Assembly (NCBI GenBank): GCA_948567375.1
Contig: OX419761.1
Location: forward strand, 32,960,243 to 33,024,242
Direction: 5' to 3'
Source of the DNA: Lunularia cruciata
Taxonomy: Eukaryota; Streptophyta; Marchantiopsida; Lunulariales; Lunulariaceae
Length of the DNA stretch: 64,000 bases
Numbering within the stretch: position 1 is the stretch's first letter; the number at the start of each line of letters is the position of its first letter. Below the pieces are notes generated by a model. It searched no databases, had not been told where the DNA came from, and worked only from the letters and a program-made list of their open reading frames with translations. Shown here one piece after another: positions 45,773 to 56,580 of the stretch. A program made the translations under genes and the position numbers.

Positions 45773-45986
45773 CACAAGGAGGGAGAAATCAAAGAGATTT
45801 GCAAAGGGAGGAAGAAATTAAAGAGAAATTGAAAAAAGAGAGGAAGAAATCAAAGAGAGACTAGGGTGAAAGTAGAGAAAAAGTTCAAAGAGGTTTGTTG
45901 AGAGGGAAAAATCATGGAAAAACAAGTTTTTGAGGGTAAAGAGGTTTTGAGAGACTCAAGCGTTGAGAGGGAGAAATTAGTGTAGC
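45773..45986. repeat. Purine-rich tract, left half of the site where element E inserted
   Basis: A run of imperfect repeats of GGGAGGAAGAAATTAAAGAG and related strings. The same type of sequence (AAGCAAAGAGAGAAAGCTTGG, AGGCAAAGAGGTTTTAAGAG) resumes after element E at 52550. It ends in the target GTAGC (45982-45986). It may be a purine-rich leader of an older element or simple sequence. No coding is seen. Confidence 0.55.
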
Positions 45987-46682
45987 TGTAATACCAAGAG
46001 CTAGCCATATGATCTAGATGTGAAATTTGGTTTTGTAACATCTGGAATGATGTTTTATATATTGGACAAAATAGATCAGATAGAAGTATTACCAATAGAG
46101 TACTTCTACAAATAGAGTAGAAATCAAAATAGACTTGAAAACCTTAGAACCAATAGCTAGCTAGACATATGATTTAAAGGTGAGAAATGATTTGGTAACA
46201 TCTAGAAGAATGTTACACAGGATGGAATACATAGATTAGAAAGAGATATCACCTAAAGGTGACTTCTACTAATAGAGTAGAACCAAAATATGCTTGAAAT
46301 CTTTGAAGGCAATTTTGGAGGCCTAAACGGATGAATTAGGCCTCAAAAATATGCAAATCCTCCCATAGAGGAAAGGCTATCCTTCCCCCCCTGGTTTGTC
46401 TTGTCAAGAGCTTTCCAATGGTACCTCACCCACATGATTATGAGATTCCTACAAGGAGATTCTATAAAAGATTTCTTCCAATCAAAGCTTGTTTGACCAA
46501 CCAGATATGATCAGGACCAACATGTCACCTATCTATGTGCCTAATCCTATGGTGGAGCTTCCTTGGAGGAGATCTTCTTTGTCTATATAATAAAGAGAAG
46601 GTGCTTCTTTGGGGCATCGGAGTTTGAGTGTGAAACTTGTGTTTGTGCGTCTATGTTTTCCTACTATCCTCGCAACATTACA
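45987..46682 (+). repeat. 5' LTR of element E
   Basis: TGTAATACCAAGAGC to CGCAACATTACA. A tandem-like pair of segments, each with AGCTAGCCATATGATCTAGATG or AGCTAGACATATGATTTAAAGG followed by GGTAACATCTGGAA or similar, makes up the first 280 bp. TCTATATAATAAAGAGAAGG near 46575 is a plausible TATA region. Confidence 0.9.
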
Positions 46683-46683
46683 A

Positions 46684-46694
46684 TGGTATCAGAG
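46684..46694 (+). other. Primer-binding site of element E (initiator tRNA-Met)
   Basis: TGGTATCAGAG follows the 5' LTR after one base and is complementary to the 3' end of plant initiator tRNA-Met. Confidence 0.9.
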
Positions 46695-46817
46695 TAGGTG
46701 TTTCAATCCAAGAGAGTGGATCACCCCTCTTAGAAGAACATGGGCTATTGAGACTGAGTAATTTTGGAGTGAAAATGCGTAGAGAAATTAATAGGATAGG
46801 ATTGTTTTAGAAAGAGG

Positions 46818-47246
46818 ATGGGATGGAAGCTCCTAGAGGACATTTCATGCACCATTTTTTCCATTTCTGAATTTGTTTCACATCAAGGTCATGTACATTC
46901 AGCAAGAGCAAGTGAGAGTATACCTTGTTTACCATTTTGGAGTAGAGTTCATGGACATAGTGATGAATTCACTAAACCCGATGATTATACCTTTAGTGAT
47001 TTACAATAAAGAGTGGGATTTGACAATATGCATTTTGTTGTGATTGATTTGAATGTCCTAAATCCTCTCCCTTTCAACACTCAAGTAGAAATTTGTTATG
47101 TAGTGAGACCAAAATTGATGTTTAGAGATTTCATGGTCAGAAATTTTGGCAAGGAATACTATCAAAAAGTGATAGCTTTTGAGGTCCCAATAGTTGTCCC
47201 AATAGTTTGTATCCACTCCAGAGTGATCATATTAACTCTCTATTGA
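46818..47246 (+). pseudogene. Unidentified ORF in the leader of element E
   Basis: Between the primer site and gag lies a frame of 63 codons, one TAA, then 77 more codons in the same frame. It includes SVRVHG-like sequence (FWSRVHGHSDEFTKPDDYTF) and MHFVVIDLNVLNPLPFNTQV followed by FRDFMVRNFGKEYYQKVIAF. Composition is protein-like, and it is not Gag or any retroelement domain I know. It might be a captured piece of a host gene or an accessory ORF of this family. No function is proposed. Confidence 0.4.
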
Positions 47247-47299
47247 AGTAGACAGTAGCAATTGAGTGTTGTAGGAACCATGGATCTATAGTTGCAGGA

Positions 47300-48260
47300 G
47301 CTGGTGCAATGAATGTAGGGGATGTTGAATAAATTTTGAGAGATTAAGATGACCATGGAGGCATTACAAAGTCAAGTATAGAACCTCAAGAATGATCAAG
47401 CAATGCAAGAAGAAGAGCCGTCTCAAAACCCGGTACCTACAATTGAAGGACTTGGAAAGCCACCCGTGCCTATGAACCTGATCAACAATGAAGCCACATT
47501 GCTATTCCAGATGAAGAAGACCTGCAATATCAAGCCTTACAAGGGGCAACATATGATGGGAGTAGTGGAAAACTGGATCTCAAGAATGAATCAATATTTC
47601 TGATTGTTCTCAACAGAGTTCACCAAGCATACCATAGGCATGTTTTCATATGGGTACTTGACCAATAAAGCCCTCACATGATATGATGCTTGGGAACAAT
47701 CGATGTTGGCAAAGAGAAGGGAGATCATGTGGACATCACTACAAGAAGGATTGTTGAGGAATTTCTAATCAATGGATTCTGTGCAGATGGCCCAGATCCA
47801 ACTATGGGGATTGAAACAAAAGAACAATGTACAAGAGTAGTGGAGGCATTTCTGGATCTAGAAGTTGTAATAATTGACATGAGTCCAACAGAGGCTCTCA
47901 ACAATTTCAAACAAGGGTTGAAGGAGTGGATTTGCCAAGAAGTCATGGTACAAAATCCTAGCATGGTATTTGAAGCCATTGCTTGTGCAAAGAGAATAAC
48001 AAGGGCATTGGGTGGAGGTGAAGGAGTAGTTCCACCTCAACATTATTGGGCAAAACTGCCACACATGGGTGGACAAGTACCAATGGAATTGGGAAATGTT
48101 TGGCTTTGAGACCAAGGAGCATAACCGCTTCAAGGAAAGCAGGGACGAGTAGAAGAACAGAGAGATAGAGTCCCACGAGGAGAAGGAACTCAAGGAGAAA
48201 AGCACCATTGTTACAATTTTGTGGTATTGGGCACATATCTACCAACTATTGTGCTCATCT
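47300..48260 (+). pseudogene. gag remnant of element E
   Basis: Two frames are used: ENWISRMNQYF then EFTKHTIGMFSYGYLTNKAL before 47690, and MSPTEALNNFKQGLKEWICQ with PSMVFEAIACAKRI after it. This is the normal capsid pattern of chromovirus Gag. A degraded zinc knuckle, CYNFCGIGHISTNYC, lies at 48208-48252. At least one frameshift and several stops are present. Confidence 0.78.
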
Positions 48261-48356
48261 CTCTAGAGGCCCTTGGCCTTCATACAAGAAATCTTTGAAC
48301 AACTTGGAGAGATGCATTGAAGAGGAGGAGGTGGAAATCACTTTGAAAAATGAAGA

Positions 48357-48854
48357 TTGCCAGTAAATGTACCTTGTAGCCTTACTGGCTCAATAAGGAA
48401 GCAAAAACGCAAGGAAAGGAAGAAGACAAGCGTGCAAAGGTCCCAAAAGGCAACCTCACAATTGATTGTCATGGATAGAGTACTAAAAGGCAATCAAGTG
48501 AGAGTATTAATGGATCCAAAAGCAATAGAGAATTTCTTGTCTTGCTCTATTGCAATAAGATTGGGAATGGATCTAGAGAGAGATGAGAGCAAAGAAGTAG
48601 AGTTACCTAATGGGCAAATAGAGATGTTTGAATCATTACCTAGATGGGTAACACTCTCTATAGGAGAATACCAAGAAGCAATTGAGTGGCAAGTGATACA
48701 ATTAGCTCATTATGATGCAATCTTAGGCAAACCATGGATGGAACATTACAACTCTATGGTAGATTGGAGGAAAAAAGAAGTGAGAACACACCAATGGTCG
48801 ATCATTGGATTAAGGAAAAATCACATAGGCAAGAATTACCTCTCTATGTCATAG
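48357..48854 (+). pseudogene. Aspartic protease remnant of element E
   Basis: An uninterrupted 165-codon frame. RVLMDPKAIENFLSCSIA occupies the place of the retropepsin active site, whose Ser/Thr-Gly is changed to Pro-Lys. ELPNGQIEMFESLP, LAHYDAILGKPWMEHYN and VDWRKKEV follow, matching the flap and the Leu-Gly-x-Pro-Trp signature. The frame is intact, but the enzyme is inactive because of the altered centre. Confidence 0.8.
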
Positions 48855-48879
48855 GGGCAACAACTATTTATAAGACCAA

Positions 48880-50310
48880 TAGATGTTTCATGGGTCTAAT
48901 ATGAGAAGTCTAGAGTGCATAACTTGATGGACAAGTTCCTAAGAAATTGAAGGATGTGGTAAATGAGTTTCAAGATAGTGTTTCCTTGAAGTTCTACTAT
49001 TAGGATTACCACCAAAAAGGAGAGTAGATCATAAAATCGAGACACTCTCGGGGAAGATAGCTCCTTGTAAGGCCTCATATCGGCTATCACCTCATGAATT
49101 GGAGGAGTGTAAGATTCAAATTGAGGACATGCTACAAAAGGGTTCATCCAATCCAATGTATCCCCATATGGTGCTCCTGTCTTGTTTGTGACGAAGAAGG
49201 ATGATACAATGCGCATGTGCATTGACTATCAAGGTCTCAATTAGCAAACAATGAAGAACAAATATCCATTTCCTTGCATGGATGACTTGTTTGATCAACT
49301 CAATGGAGCAAGACACTTCACCAAACTGTACTTGCAAAACGGTTACAATCAAATCCAAATTGCAAAGAAGTATGTGTACAAAATTGCCTTTTGAACTAGG
49401 TATGGCCACTTCGAGTATCTCGTGATGCCTTTTGGCCTCACCAATGCACCTCCCACATTCATGAGTCTAATGAATGACATATTTTTTCCATATTTGGATA
49501 AGTTTATTATTGTCTTCTTAGAAAACATCTTAGTATACAATAGCATGATGATGGAACAAAAACAACATCTACGAGAAGCCTTCCAAATTCTAAGATAGAA
49601 TTGATTGTACGCCAAAATCTCAAAGTGCAAGTTTGGCAAGTTTGAAGTAGACTACTTGGGGCATAGAGTAAGTGTAGAGGGTATTTAAGTATTGATAGAT
49701 AAAATAGAGGTCATTCAAAAATGGAGTGCCCAAGAAGATCAGACTCAACTCAAGAGCTTCTTGGGGTTGATATGATTCTATCATCAATTTTTTAAGGACT
49801 TCTCCAAGGTTGCACAACCTTTAAAGACACTACTTGGCAAGGGAAAGAAGTGGACGTGGAGAACTGCACAAGAGTTGGTCTTTAAAGAATTGAAAGCCGC
49901 CTTGCTACATGCACCAATCTTGAAGTGGTATGATCCAAAACGTCCAATCAAGTTGGCTATATGCATCATATGTAGCAATAAGATCAGTCCTACAACAAGA
50001 GTTGCATGACGGATGACATCCAATTGCATATTTCTCTCAAAAGTTGTTATTGGTAGAGCGTAACTATCATACCATAGAACAAGAAGAGTCGGCCATTGTC
50101 CTTGCAACCAAGCATTGGAAGCACTATCTAGGTGTGAAGGCATTTATAGTAGAGACAAACCATAAACCTCTAGTCTACCTCAAGATGTAGAAAGATCTAT
50201 CTCGTTGCCAAATTTGGTGGGCAGAGTGGCAACAATACTTCAATATGACAATCACCTACATGGAAGGTAAGAAGCAACTTGTAGATGCATTCACCTACAT
50301 GCCAATGGTA
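48880..50310 (+). pseudogene. RT and RNase H remnants of element E
   Basis: [76 protein letters not shown], then [12 protein letters not shown] in place of the catalytic Phe-Leu-Asp-Asp (both Asp changed). FGKFEVDYLGHRVSVEG and the FLGL segment follow. RNase H (49900-50250) is broken by frameshifts, with IAYFS-like, HKPLVYLK and MPMV-type sequence. The loss of both catalytic Asp residues is unusual for simple decay but is explained by a few transitions. Confidence 0.85.
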
Positions 50311-50429
50311 AACAATTCGGTGGCAAAGGTTACAATTAACCCTAAATTCTGGCCATAGATTTTGGCTGCTACAAAAATTAATCCATAGATTGTAGGAGTG
50401 TGATCATCCAAAGGCATCACTAGCACCCA

Positions 50430-51260
50430 AAGACTCACCTTTTGTGATGCAAGATTATGGATCCCAAATGTCCTAAAATTATGCACCACCATTCTAGTGG
50501 AATGTCATGATTTGGCCATTGCAAGTCATGTCGGAGTGGAAAAGACTTTGGATGCAGTCTAGTGCCATTACTATTGGCCCAAGATGAGCAATAATGTGAT
50601 GGACTACGTGCACAACTACTCACTCTATTAATAGAACAAAGCTTCTAATCAAGCTCCTGTAGTGCTCCTTCAACCTCTCCCCACTCCTACACAATGTTGG
50701 GAACAAGTGAGTATGGATCTTGTCTGTGAATTACCCAAGACCACCTCAAGGTTTGACTCCATTGTGATCTTTGTGGACCGGCTCAACAAAATAATTCATG
50801 TATGCCCTACCATCAAGGATGTGACTGCTCCAAAACTAGCTCAATTTTACTTAGATATAGTCTTTTCTCACCATGGCTTGTCTTGAGTACTCATCACCAA
50901 TAGAGGCATTCAATTCACCAGTTTGTTTTGGCAAACACTCTTTGGTTTCTTCAAAACCAAGTTGGCCATGTCCACAACTTACCACCTACAAATAGATAGA
51001 CAAACAAAGTGGGCTAATTGCACTATTGAAGACATCTTGGGCGGTTTCACCTTAGAGGAGCAAGAGAGATGGGACCCTACTCCCATTGGTGGAATTTGCT
51101 TACAACAATTTGGTGAATGCATCCACCCGTGTCACTCTATTCTTCCTCATGTATGGTGAGCATCCCTTCACACCTTCTAGCTTGATGAAGATCCGTCTGG
51201 TGGCTACCAAGGTCGACGCAACCAACACATTTGTTTCTAGAATCCAACAAGGTGTAGAGA
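50430..51260 (+). pseudogene. Integrase remnant of element E
   Basis: SHVGVEKTLDAV and CHYYWPKMSNNVMDYVHNY (zinc domain), WEQVSMDLVCELPKTTSRFD (first Asp), FSHHGLS then LITNRGIQFTSLFWQTLFG (second Asp is Asn), YHLQIDRQTKWANCTIED (catalytic Glu is Lys), and FAYNNLVNASTRVTLFFLMY. Two of the three DDE residues are replaced by G-to-A type changes. Confidence 0.85.
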
Positions 51261-51584
51261 ATGCAAAGCACTGATTTCAGATTGCACAAAATTGACAAAA
51301 GCAATATGCCGATGTACACCGTAGGCACATGGAGTTCAATGTTGGAAATCAAGTGTAGCTATCTACAACCAACCTCACATTAGTTGGCCCTCGTAAGCTC
51401 AAACCTCATTTTATTGGGCCTTTTTCTATTCTTTGTCAAGTTGGCACTATGGCCTATCTATCACCTCAAGCTACCACCACACATGAAGATCCATCCAGTG
51501 TTCCATGTTTGCCTATTCCATAGATTTTCTCCCTGATCGGGCCATTGTCATTCCACACAAGATATTTGACCTTGTCTAACACTC

Positions 51585-51790
51585 ATTGATGGCACAGAGG
51601 AATATGAAGTGGAGCGTATCCTCCAAAAATGCATGCATGGTACTTGCTATCCATGAGTGGACTATCTGGTATGATGAAAAGGTTACCACCTCTATGAGGC
51701 AACCTGGGAGTCCGCTGCCAATTTGACACATACACTGGTATTGGTGCAAGGGTTTGAGCAACAATTGTACAACGAGGACGTTGCATCTTA
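51585..51790 (+). pseudogene. Chromodomain remnant of element E
   Basis: The frame EEYEVERILQKCMHGTCYP, stop, VDYLV, two stops, KGYHLYEATWES is a chromodomain with its Lys-Gly-Tyr and Glu-Ala-Thr-Trp-Glu core. It sits at the C-terminus of integrase just before the 3' LTR, as in A and B. Confidence 0.8.
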
Positions 51791-51804
51791 AAAGGAGTGA
51801 AGTT

Positions 51805-52544
51805 TGTAATACCAAGAGCTAGCCATATGATCTAGATGTGAATTTGGTTTGCTAACATCTGGAATGATGTTATACATGATGGAAAAAATAGATCAAATAC
51901 AAGTATCACCAAAAGAGTACTACTAATAAGGCAGAAACCAAAATAGACTTGAAAACCTTAGAACTAATAGCTAGACATATGATTTAAAGGTGAGAATTGG
52001 TTTGGTAACATTTGGAAGGATGCTACACATGATGGACTAAATAGATCAAAACAAGATATCAACAAAGGGGATTTCTATTAATAGAGTAGAACCAAAATAT
52101 ACCTAAAATCTTTAAAGGCAATTTTGGAGGCCTAAATAGATGAATTAGGCCTCAAAAATGTGCAAATTCCCCCCAGAATAAAGGAAAAGTTGTCCTTCCC
52201 TCCTCCTTATTTTGTCTTGTCAAGAGCTTTTCAATGGTACCTCACCTATGTGATTTTGAGATTCTCACAAGAAGATTCCTTAAAAAGATTCCCTTTGGTC
52301 AAAGCTTGTTTGACCAACCAGATAGGACCAGGACTGCAATGTCATCCATCTAACTAAGTAATCCAAGGGTGGAGCTTTCTGAAATGTCATCTATCTATGT
52401 GCCTAATCCTATGGTGGAGCTTCCTTGGAGGAGATCCTCTTTGTTTATATAATAAAGAGAAAGTGCTTCTTTGGGGCACCGGAGTTTGAGTGTGAAACTT
52501 GTGTTTCTGCATCTATGTTTCCGTGCTATCCTTGCAACATTATA
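51805..52544 (+). repeat. 3' LTR of element E
   Basis: TGTAATACCAAGAGC to TGCAACATTATA, followed at once by the target duplication GTAGC. It is slightly longer than the 5' LTR because of a local duplication near 52340-52420 (CATCCATCTAACTAAG and CATCTATCTATGTGCC). Confidence 0.9.
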
Positions 52545-52549
52545 GTAGC

Positions 52550-52650
52550 ATATAGTGAAAGCAAAGAGAGAAAGCTTGGAAGGTTTGCAAAGAGAAGTAG
52601 AAATCATAGATAGATAGGTTTTTAAGAGGCAAAGAGGTTTTAAGAGACTC
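52550..52650. repeat. Right half of the purine-rich tract interrupted by E and C
   Basis: It resumes the sequence type of 45773-45986 after element E and ends at AAGAGACTC, where element C begins. A similar GGTTTTGAGAGACTC occurs at 45942-45958, so the tract itself contains a duplication. Confidence 0.5.
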
Positions 52651-52656
52651 TATGTT

Positions 52657-52759
52657 GTGCGTATATACATCGCTACACAACATACATCGCTGTAAGCATC
52701 ATACACTATAGAAACACAACTCACACATAAGTCATACATAGACTCTAAAGTGCCACAAT
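52657..52759 (-). repeat. Outer copy of a 103-bp direct repeat at the 3' end of element C
   Basis: Collinear and without indels against 53215-53317. On the minus strand both begin ATTGTGGCACTTTAGAGTC and end at GATGTATATAC. The intervening 455 bp (52760-53214) has no coding. Either the C LTR is about 660 bp with matching ends, or its LTR is only about 100 bp and the pair bounds a miniature element. Confidence 0.85.
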
Positions 52760-53214
52760 AATCAGATTTCTTAACATTCTCAACTCAACTCAACTCAGAT
52801 CAATACTTGATCTGTCACTCTATAAACTGCCAACAACTGGGCACTGATTACAGTCAAGCCACACCCACTCAAACATAGAGAATCCAGGTGACGCTCGCTG
52901 GCCTCTGTCCACCATAGCCAGGAACTCGAAGGCTCAACATCAGAGAAGTGAGCTCTTTGGAGCTCACTTTGAAACTATACCCCCCTGGACTCGAGCTAGC
53001 ATTGGAACCCTAACGGTCCCGCTGACGGCATACTTGACGGTGCAAATGGTGCAAAGTGACGGTGGGCCTCACCGTGAAGTCAGTACCCCGAACACCAAAT
53101 CAGACTGTCGGAAAGTAGTCCCTGAGAAACTACTAGAATAACTCTAACTACTATCACTGGAACTCCAATGTCCGAGTAGGTAGATGCGGAACTACAAATG
53201 GCGTGACAGCTGTC

Positions 53215-53317
53215 GTGGGTATATACATCGCTACACAACATACATTGCTATCAACATCATACACTATAGAAACACAACTCACACATAAGTCATACATAGA
53301 CTCTAAAGTGCCACAAT
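53215..53317 (-). repeat. Inner copy of the 103-bp direct repeat, probable start of the 3' LTR of C
   Basis: Directly after the polypurine tract AGGGGGGCG (minus strand) the sequence TGTGGCACTTTAGAGTC starts, as an LTR should (TG after a purine run). The remainder of the LTR is uncertain because the other LTR of this element is lost to the D2 insertion. Confidence 0.7.
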
Positions 53318-53326
53318 CGCCCCCCT
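53318..53326 (-). promoter_or_regulatory. Polypurine tract of element C
   Basis: AGGGGGGCG on the minus strand immediately before TGTGGCAC. It lies about 160 bases after the PHD finger stop codon. Confidence 0.7.
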
Positions 53327-53484
53327 AGCTGGCGGTTAGGTCCCTCTAACTCCAGATAGCCATCTACTCTAAGTATATGGTATACCCTCTAATGGGCAAA
53401 GATCAGGAGGCCGGGTGCTATGGAGCCCCATCGTTAGTCACCTATCTGCAATCTATACCATATAAAGAATGAACTAGCTATAGG

Positions 53485-53640
53485 TCAAGTACATCTAGGA
53501 CATAACCACTGTCCCTGAGGAACCACCGTGAGGGGAGGAGTCATACATGCCATATGCCATCCTCTCGAACAGCTATCACACACTAACATAGTAGCAACTC
53601 CACCAAAAGAGCCACATAACATACACCTCAAGCTTGCACG
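53485..53640 (-). pseudogene. PHD finger at the C-terminus of the element C polyprotein
   Basis: In the last open frame of the element (stop at 53485) the minus strand reads LRCMLCGSFGGVATMLVCDS, CSRGWHMACMTPPL and QGQWLCPRCT. The ligands fit Cys4-His-Cys3 of a PHD finger, including the Trp two residues before the final Cys pair (WLCPRC) and the aromatic before His (GWHMAC). PHD fingers often bind histone H3 tails. Here it occupies the place of the chromodomain in chromoviruses A, B and E, downstream of integrase, so a role in integration-site choice is the obvious inference. It is continuous with the sequence upstream to 53961. Confidence 0.9.
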
Positions 53641-54906
53641 TACAAGTGCCAAGCTTGGGTCCATAGTACCATCAATGTTTGGAAGGTGGCATGGCGCACA
53701 ATTGCGCACATGATCCTTCCAAACAACACCATCACGTCCTTCTAACACAAGGACTCCGGATGGCAAAACCTCACGCACTCTCAAGATAGTGCGGCCTGTA
53801 GAAACATCAAGTGTCGTCGGTGCTATCTGCTGTAGATATACATAGTTGCATGGATGAAATCGACGGATCGAGGGTCTATAACCTCCTCCTTGAATGGTAG
53901 CATAGCGTAAAGTATCTCTATGCTGAGCAATCGCCAAGTTCTCAAAGGCCATCGGCATCACTCTTCAAAAAATCTCTGCCCGCTGAGAACATGCGCTCAT
54001 CCATACATCGGGGTCATCCAAGTCCAAAACTACAGTAGCATCTTGACAAATGGCTGCAAGTAAATCTGGATCTCATCCAGAGAGTAGAAAGTATGGAGAG
54101 AAGGATGCTAAGGAGGCTTGCCGGCTGAACCGATAGCCCATGGCCAACCAAGGTAACTGGAGATCCCAATCTCCCAAGTGGCCTCTCTACAAACCATACT
54201 TTTGCAATCCTCTCTTCACTGTCTGAACCACTCTCTCTGCTAAGCAATCTGCCTCAGGGTGATTGCGGGATGTAGTACGATGATCAATCAAAGCCTTGTC
54301 ACACAAGACCTGAAACTCTCCCAAGAACTCTGTACCCTGATCAGTCAAAACCTCAGCTGGTGCACCAAAATGACTAAGAACTCGATCTGGGAATGAGTAA
54401 GCTGTCCCTTCACTAGACTTGTCAGGAAGTGCCACCAACTCAATCCACTTGGAGAAGTGCTCCACCATCACCAAAACATACCGATGATGTCTCACAGTCA
54501 GCGGTAAAGGTCCGGCAAAGTCCAAACTCCAACAGTAATCCAATCCCATGATAGGTAGTGGGTGTAACTGTGGCGTAGGAGCATTGAATGATGCTCTAAC
54601 TCGGTCACAAACCATACATCTGGCAACAAATTGCTATACCTTGGTCTGCATACCACGCCACCAATAATGACTCTGAAGTAAGCTATATGTACGCTTTACT
54701 CCAAAATGTCCTAGCTCCTCATGAGCATGATAGACCAACTGTGGTCTCTGTGATGGAAGTGGTACTACTCGCACTCTACCATCCTCCCATACACGCAAAA
54801 GGTGTCTACCCTCCAATCTGAACCGTCTGGCTTGGTGAAGAACACAGTCTCTCTCCTTGGCCCCAACTGTGCCACCCACAACACTAGTGCAAAGATAGTC
54901 CATCAC
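53641..54906 (-). pseudogene. Integrase of element C
   Basis: The zinc domain has HAHEELGHFGVKRTYSLLQS, HYWWRGMQTKV, a TAG, then QFVARCMVCDRVRAS. The catalytic core has LDYCWSLDFAGPLPL (Asp), EVLTDQGTEFLGEFQ (Asp) and SRNHPEADCLAERVVQ (Glu), so all three acidic residues are present. WDLQLPWLAMGYRF and an RFHPCNYVYLQQ beta-barrel-like C-terminal segment lead into the PHD finger. In-frame TAG after GLQKYGL and two TGA codons interrupt it. All look like single C-to-T changes from CAG or CGA. Confidence 0.9.
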
Positions 54907-55530
54907 TAAGACATCATCATGAATGTCTTGCTGAACTGTACCAATATCTTCACTCTTTGGATCTGTGACCTCAATAACTCCTCATGTATGCGTTGAGAGA
55001 GATACCACCAAAGTCTCTGCAAATATACACAGAAAGGCCGATGCATGCCAACCTGGCACCATCTCCTCATCTGTCTCACCATGCCAACGTGCTCCGGTCT
55101 GATCCTACTGGCTGGGACATGGGTTTCTACTCAACCCATCTGCATCACGGTTCACCACTCCAGGTCTCTGAACAACCGTGAAATCATACTCCTGTAAAAT
55201 CAGAGCCCATCGTGCAAGCTTCCATGAAAGCTTGTCGGACTCCATCAACCACTTCAGCGGCTGATGATCAGTGATGAGAGTGAAGGGGTTACCAAATAGG
55301 TAACATCGGAAATGTGCTACTGCCCAAACTGCTGCCAAGCACTCTCCCTCATATGAACTATACTTCGCCTCTGTTGAATTGTTGGAGCGACTAGCATAGG
55401 CCACCACAAACTCCTTCTCCTCATCATCATGTTGGGTGAGCACCGCTCCAAGCCCCAACATACTCCAATCAATGTGAACTTGAAATGGTTGTCCCTTGAT
55501 CGGTCTCCTCAAAATAGGAGCAGATGTCAA
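54907..55530 (-). pseudogene. RNase H of element C and linker to integrase
   Basis: FQVHIDWSMLGLGAVLTQ (first Asp), FVVAYASRSNNSTEAKYSS, YEGECLAAVWAVAHFR (catalytic Glu), FTLITDHQPLKWLMES (Asp) and LILQEYDFTVVQRPG form a complete retroelement RNase H. NRDADGLSRNPCPSQ then a TAG marks the end of the open stretch at 55105. A linker with one more TGA joins it to integrase. Catalytic residues appear intact. Confidence 0.9.
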
Positions 55531-55578
55531 CCTCTCCTTGAGCTCTACAAAAGCTCTCTCTTGCTCATCTCCCCAACA

Positions 55579-56580
55579 CTACTCCTGTGTAAGCTTGGTT
55601 AGCTTCGTCAAGGCCTTGGCAATGGCACTAAATCCTCTAACATAGCGGCGATAGAAGTTTGCCAACCCAAGGAATGCTCGCACTTTGCTCACATCCGTAG
55701 GCCAAGGAATACGTGCAATAGCCTCCACCTTGGTCTGCTGGACACAAAGTCCTCCGGGGTAGATAGTGTGACCCAAATACTCAACCTGCTCGTGGAAGAA
55801 CCTACACTTCCCAGGATGTAATTTGAGTCCATGAGATCTCAACCTCTCAAACACCTCCAACAACTGTCTCTCATGTTCCTCCACAATAGTGCTATAGACC
55901 AAAATATCATCAATATAACACCGAGCAAAATCCAATCCAGCTAGGATCTTATCCATGACCCTCTGGAACTCAGTAGGAGCATTCTTCAACCCAAATGGTA
56001 AGAACCTCCACTGATATAACACATCCTTGCCGTGAGGATCAATAGCCCAAAATGCTGTCTTGGACTTATCCTCCTCCTTGATCAGCAACTGATGATATCC
56101 CGCTTGAAGATCCAAAGTACTGAAGACCTTTGCATGCCCAATCGCATCAAAAATCTCCTCCGGTGTAGGCATGGCATACCGATCAGCCCTGGTCTGTCGA
56201 TTGATAGGATGGTAATCTCCACACATCCGCCTATCTGTATAGTTGCCATGCATATCCTTCTTGGCTGGCATCACTGTCGCTGATGCATACTCTCCATGTG
56301 AAATCTCCACCAAACCAGCCTCAAAAAGGTCACTACTCCGGCTCTGAATCAATGTCCTCTCCATATCACTATATCGATAAGGACGTTGGAAAACAGGTGT
56401 GTCGCTAGTCAGCTCAATCCGTATACCAGGTCCCTTCAGAGCACCCAAATCCTTCATACTAAAGGCAAAACAACTCGTGTGACTCCTCAAGAACCTCCAA
56501 ACCCTCCGTCTTTCCTCTCCAGTAAGCTTGGGTCCAAGATCTGGCTCCCAAGTATCCTCTGTAACTATAGTAGGAGTAGA
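55579..56580 (-). pseudogene. Reverse transcriptase of element C
   Basis: A long open frame (from about 56580, ATG at 56490) with PDLGPKLTGEERRRVWRFL, IRIELTSDTPVFQRPYRYS, VMPAKKDMHGNYTDRRMCGD, KVFSTLDLQAGYHQLLIK, WRFLPFGLKNAPTEFQRVMD, CYIDDILVYSTIVEEHERQL (catalytic Tyr-Ile-Asp-Asp) and FLGLANFYRRYVRGFS. All RT motifs are intact. The frame ends with a TAG at 55579, after which the RNase H continues. The methyltransferase lies directly upstream in the polyprotein, an unusual place for an extra enzyme. Confidence 0.93.

Larger units (their letters stand above)
45987..52544 (+). mobile_element. Element E: Ty3/gypsy chromovirus with perfect GTAGC target duplication
   Basis: LTRs 45987-46682 and 51805-52544, both beginning TGTAATACCAAGAGC and ending ACATTACA or ACATTATA, flanked by GTAGC at 45982-45986 and 52545-52549. 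A primer-binding site for initiator tRNA-Met is at 46684. Internal order is leader ORF, gag, protease, RT, RNase H, integrase, chromodomain. All catalytic centres are damaged: protease Asp-Pro-Lys-Ala, RT Leu-Glu-Asn, and integrase with Asn and Lys at the second and third acidic positions. It is a dead copy. Confidence 0.92.
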
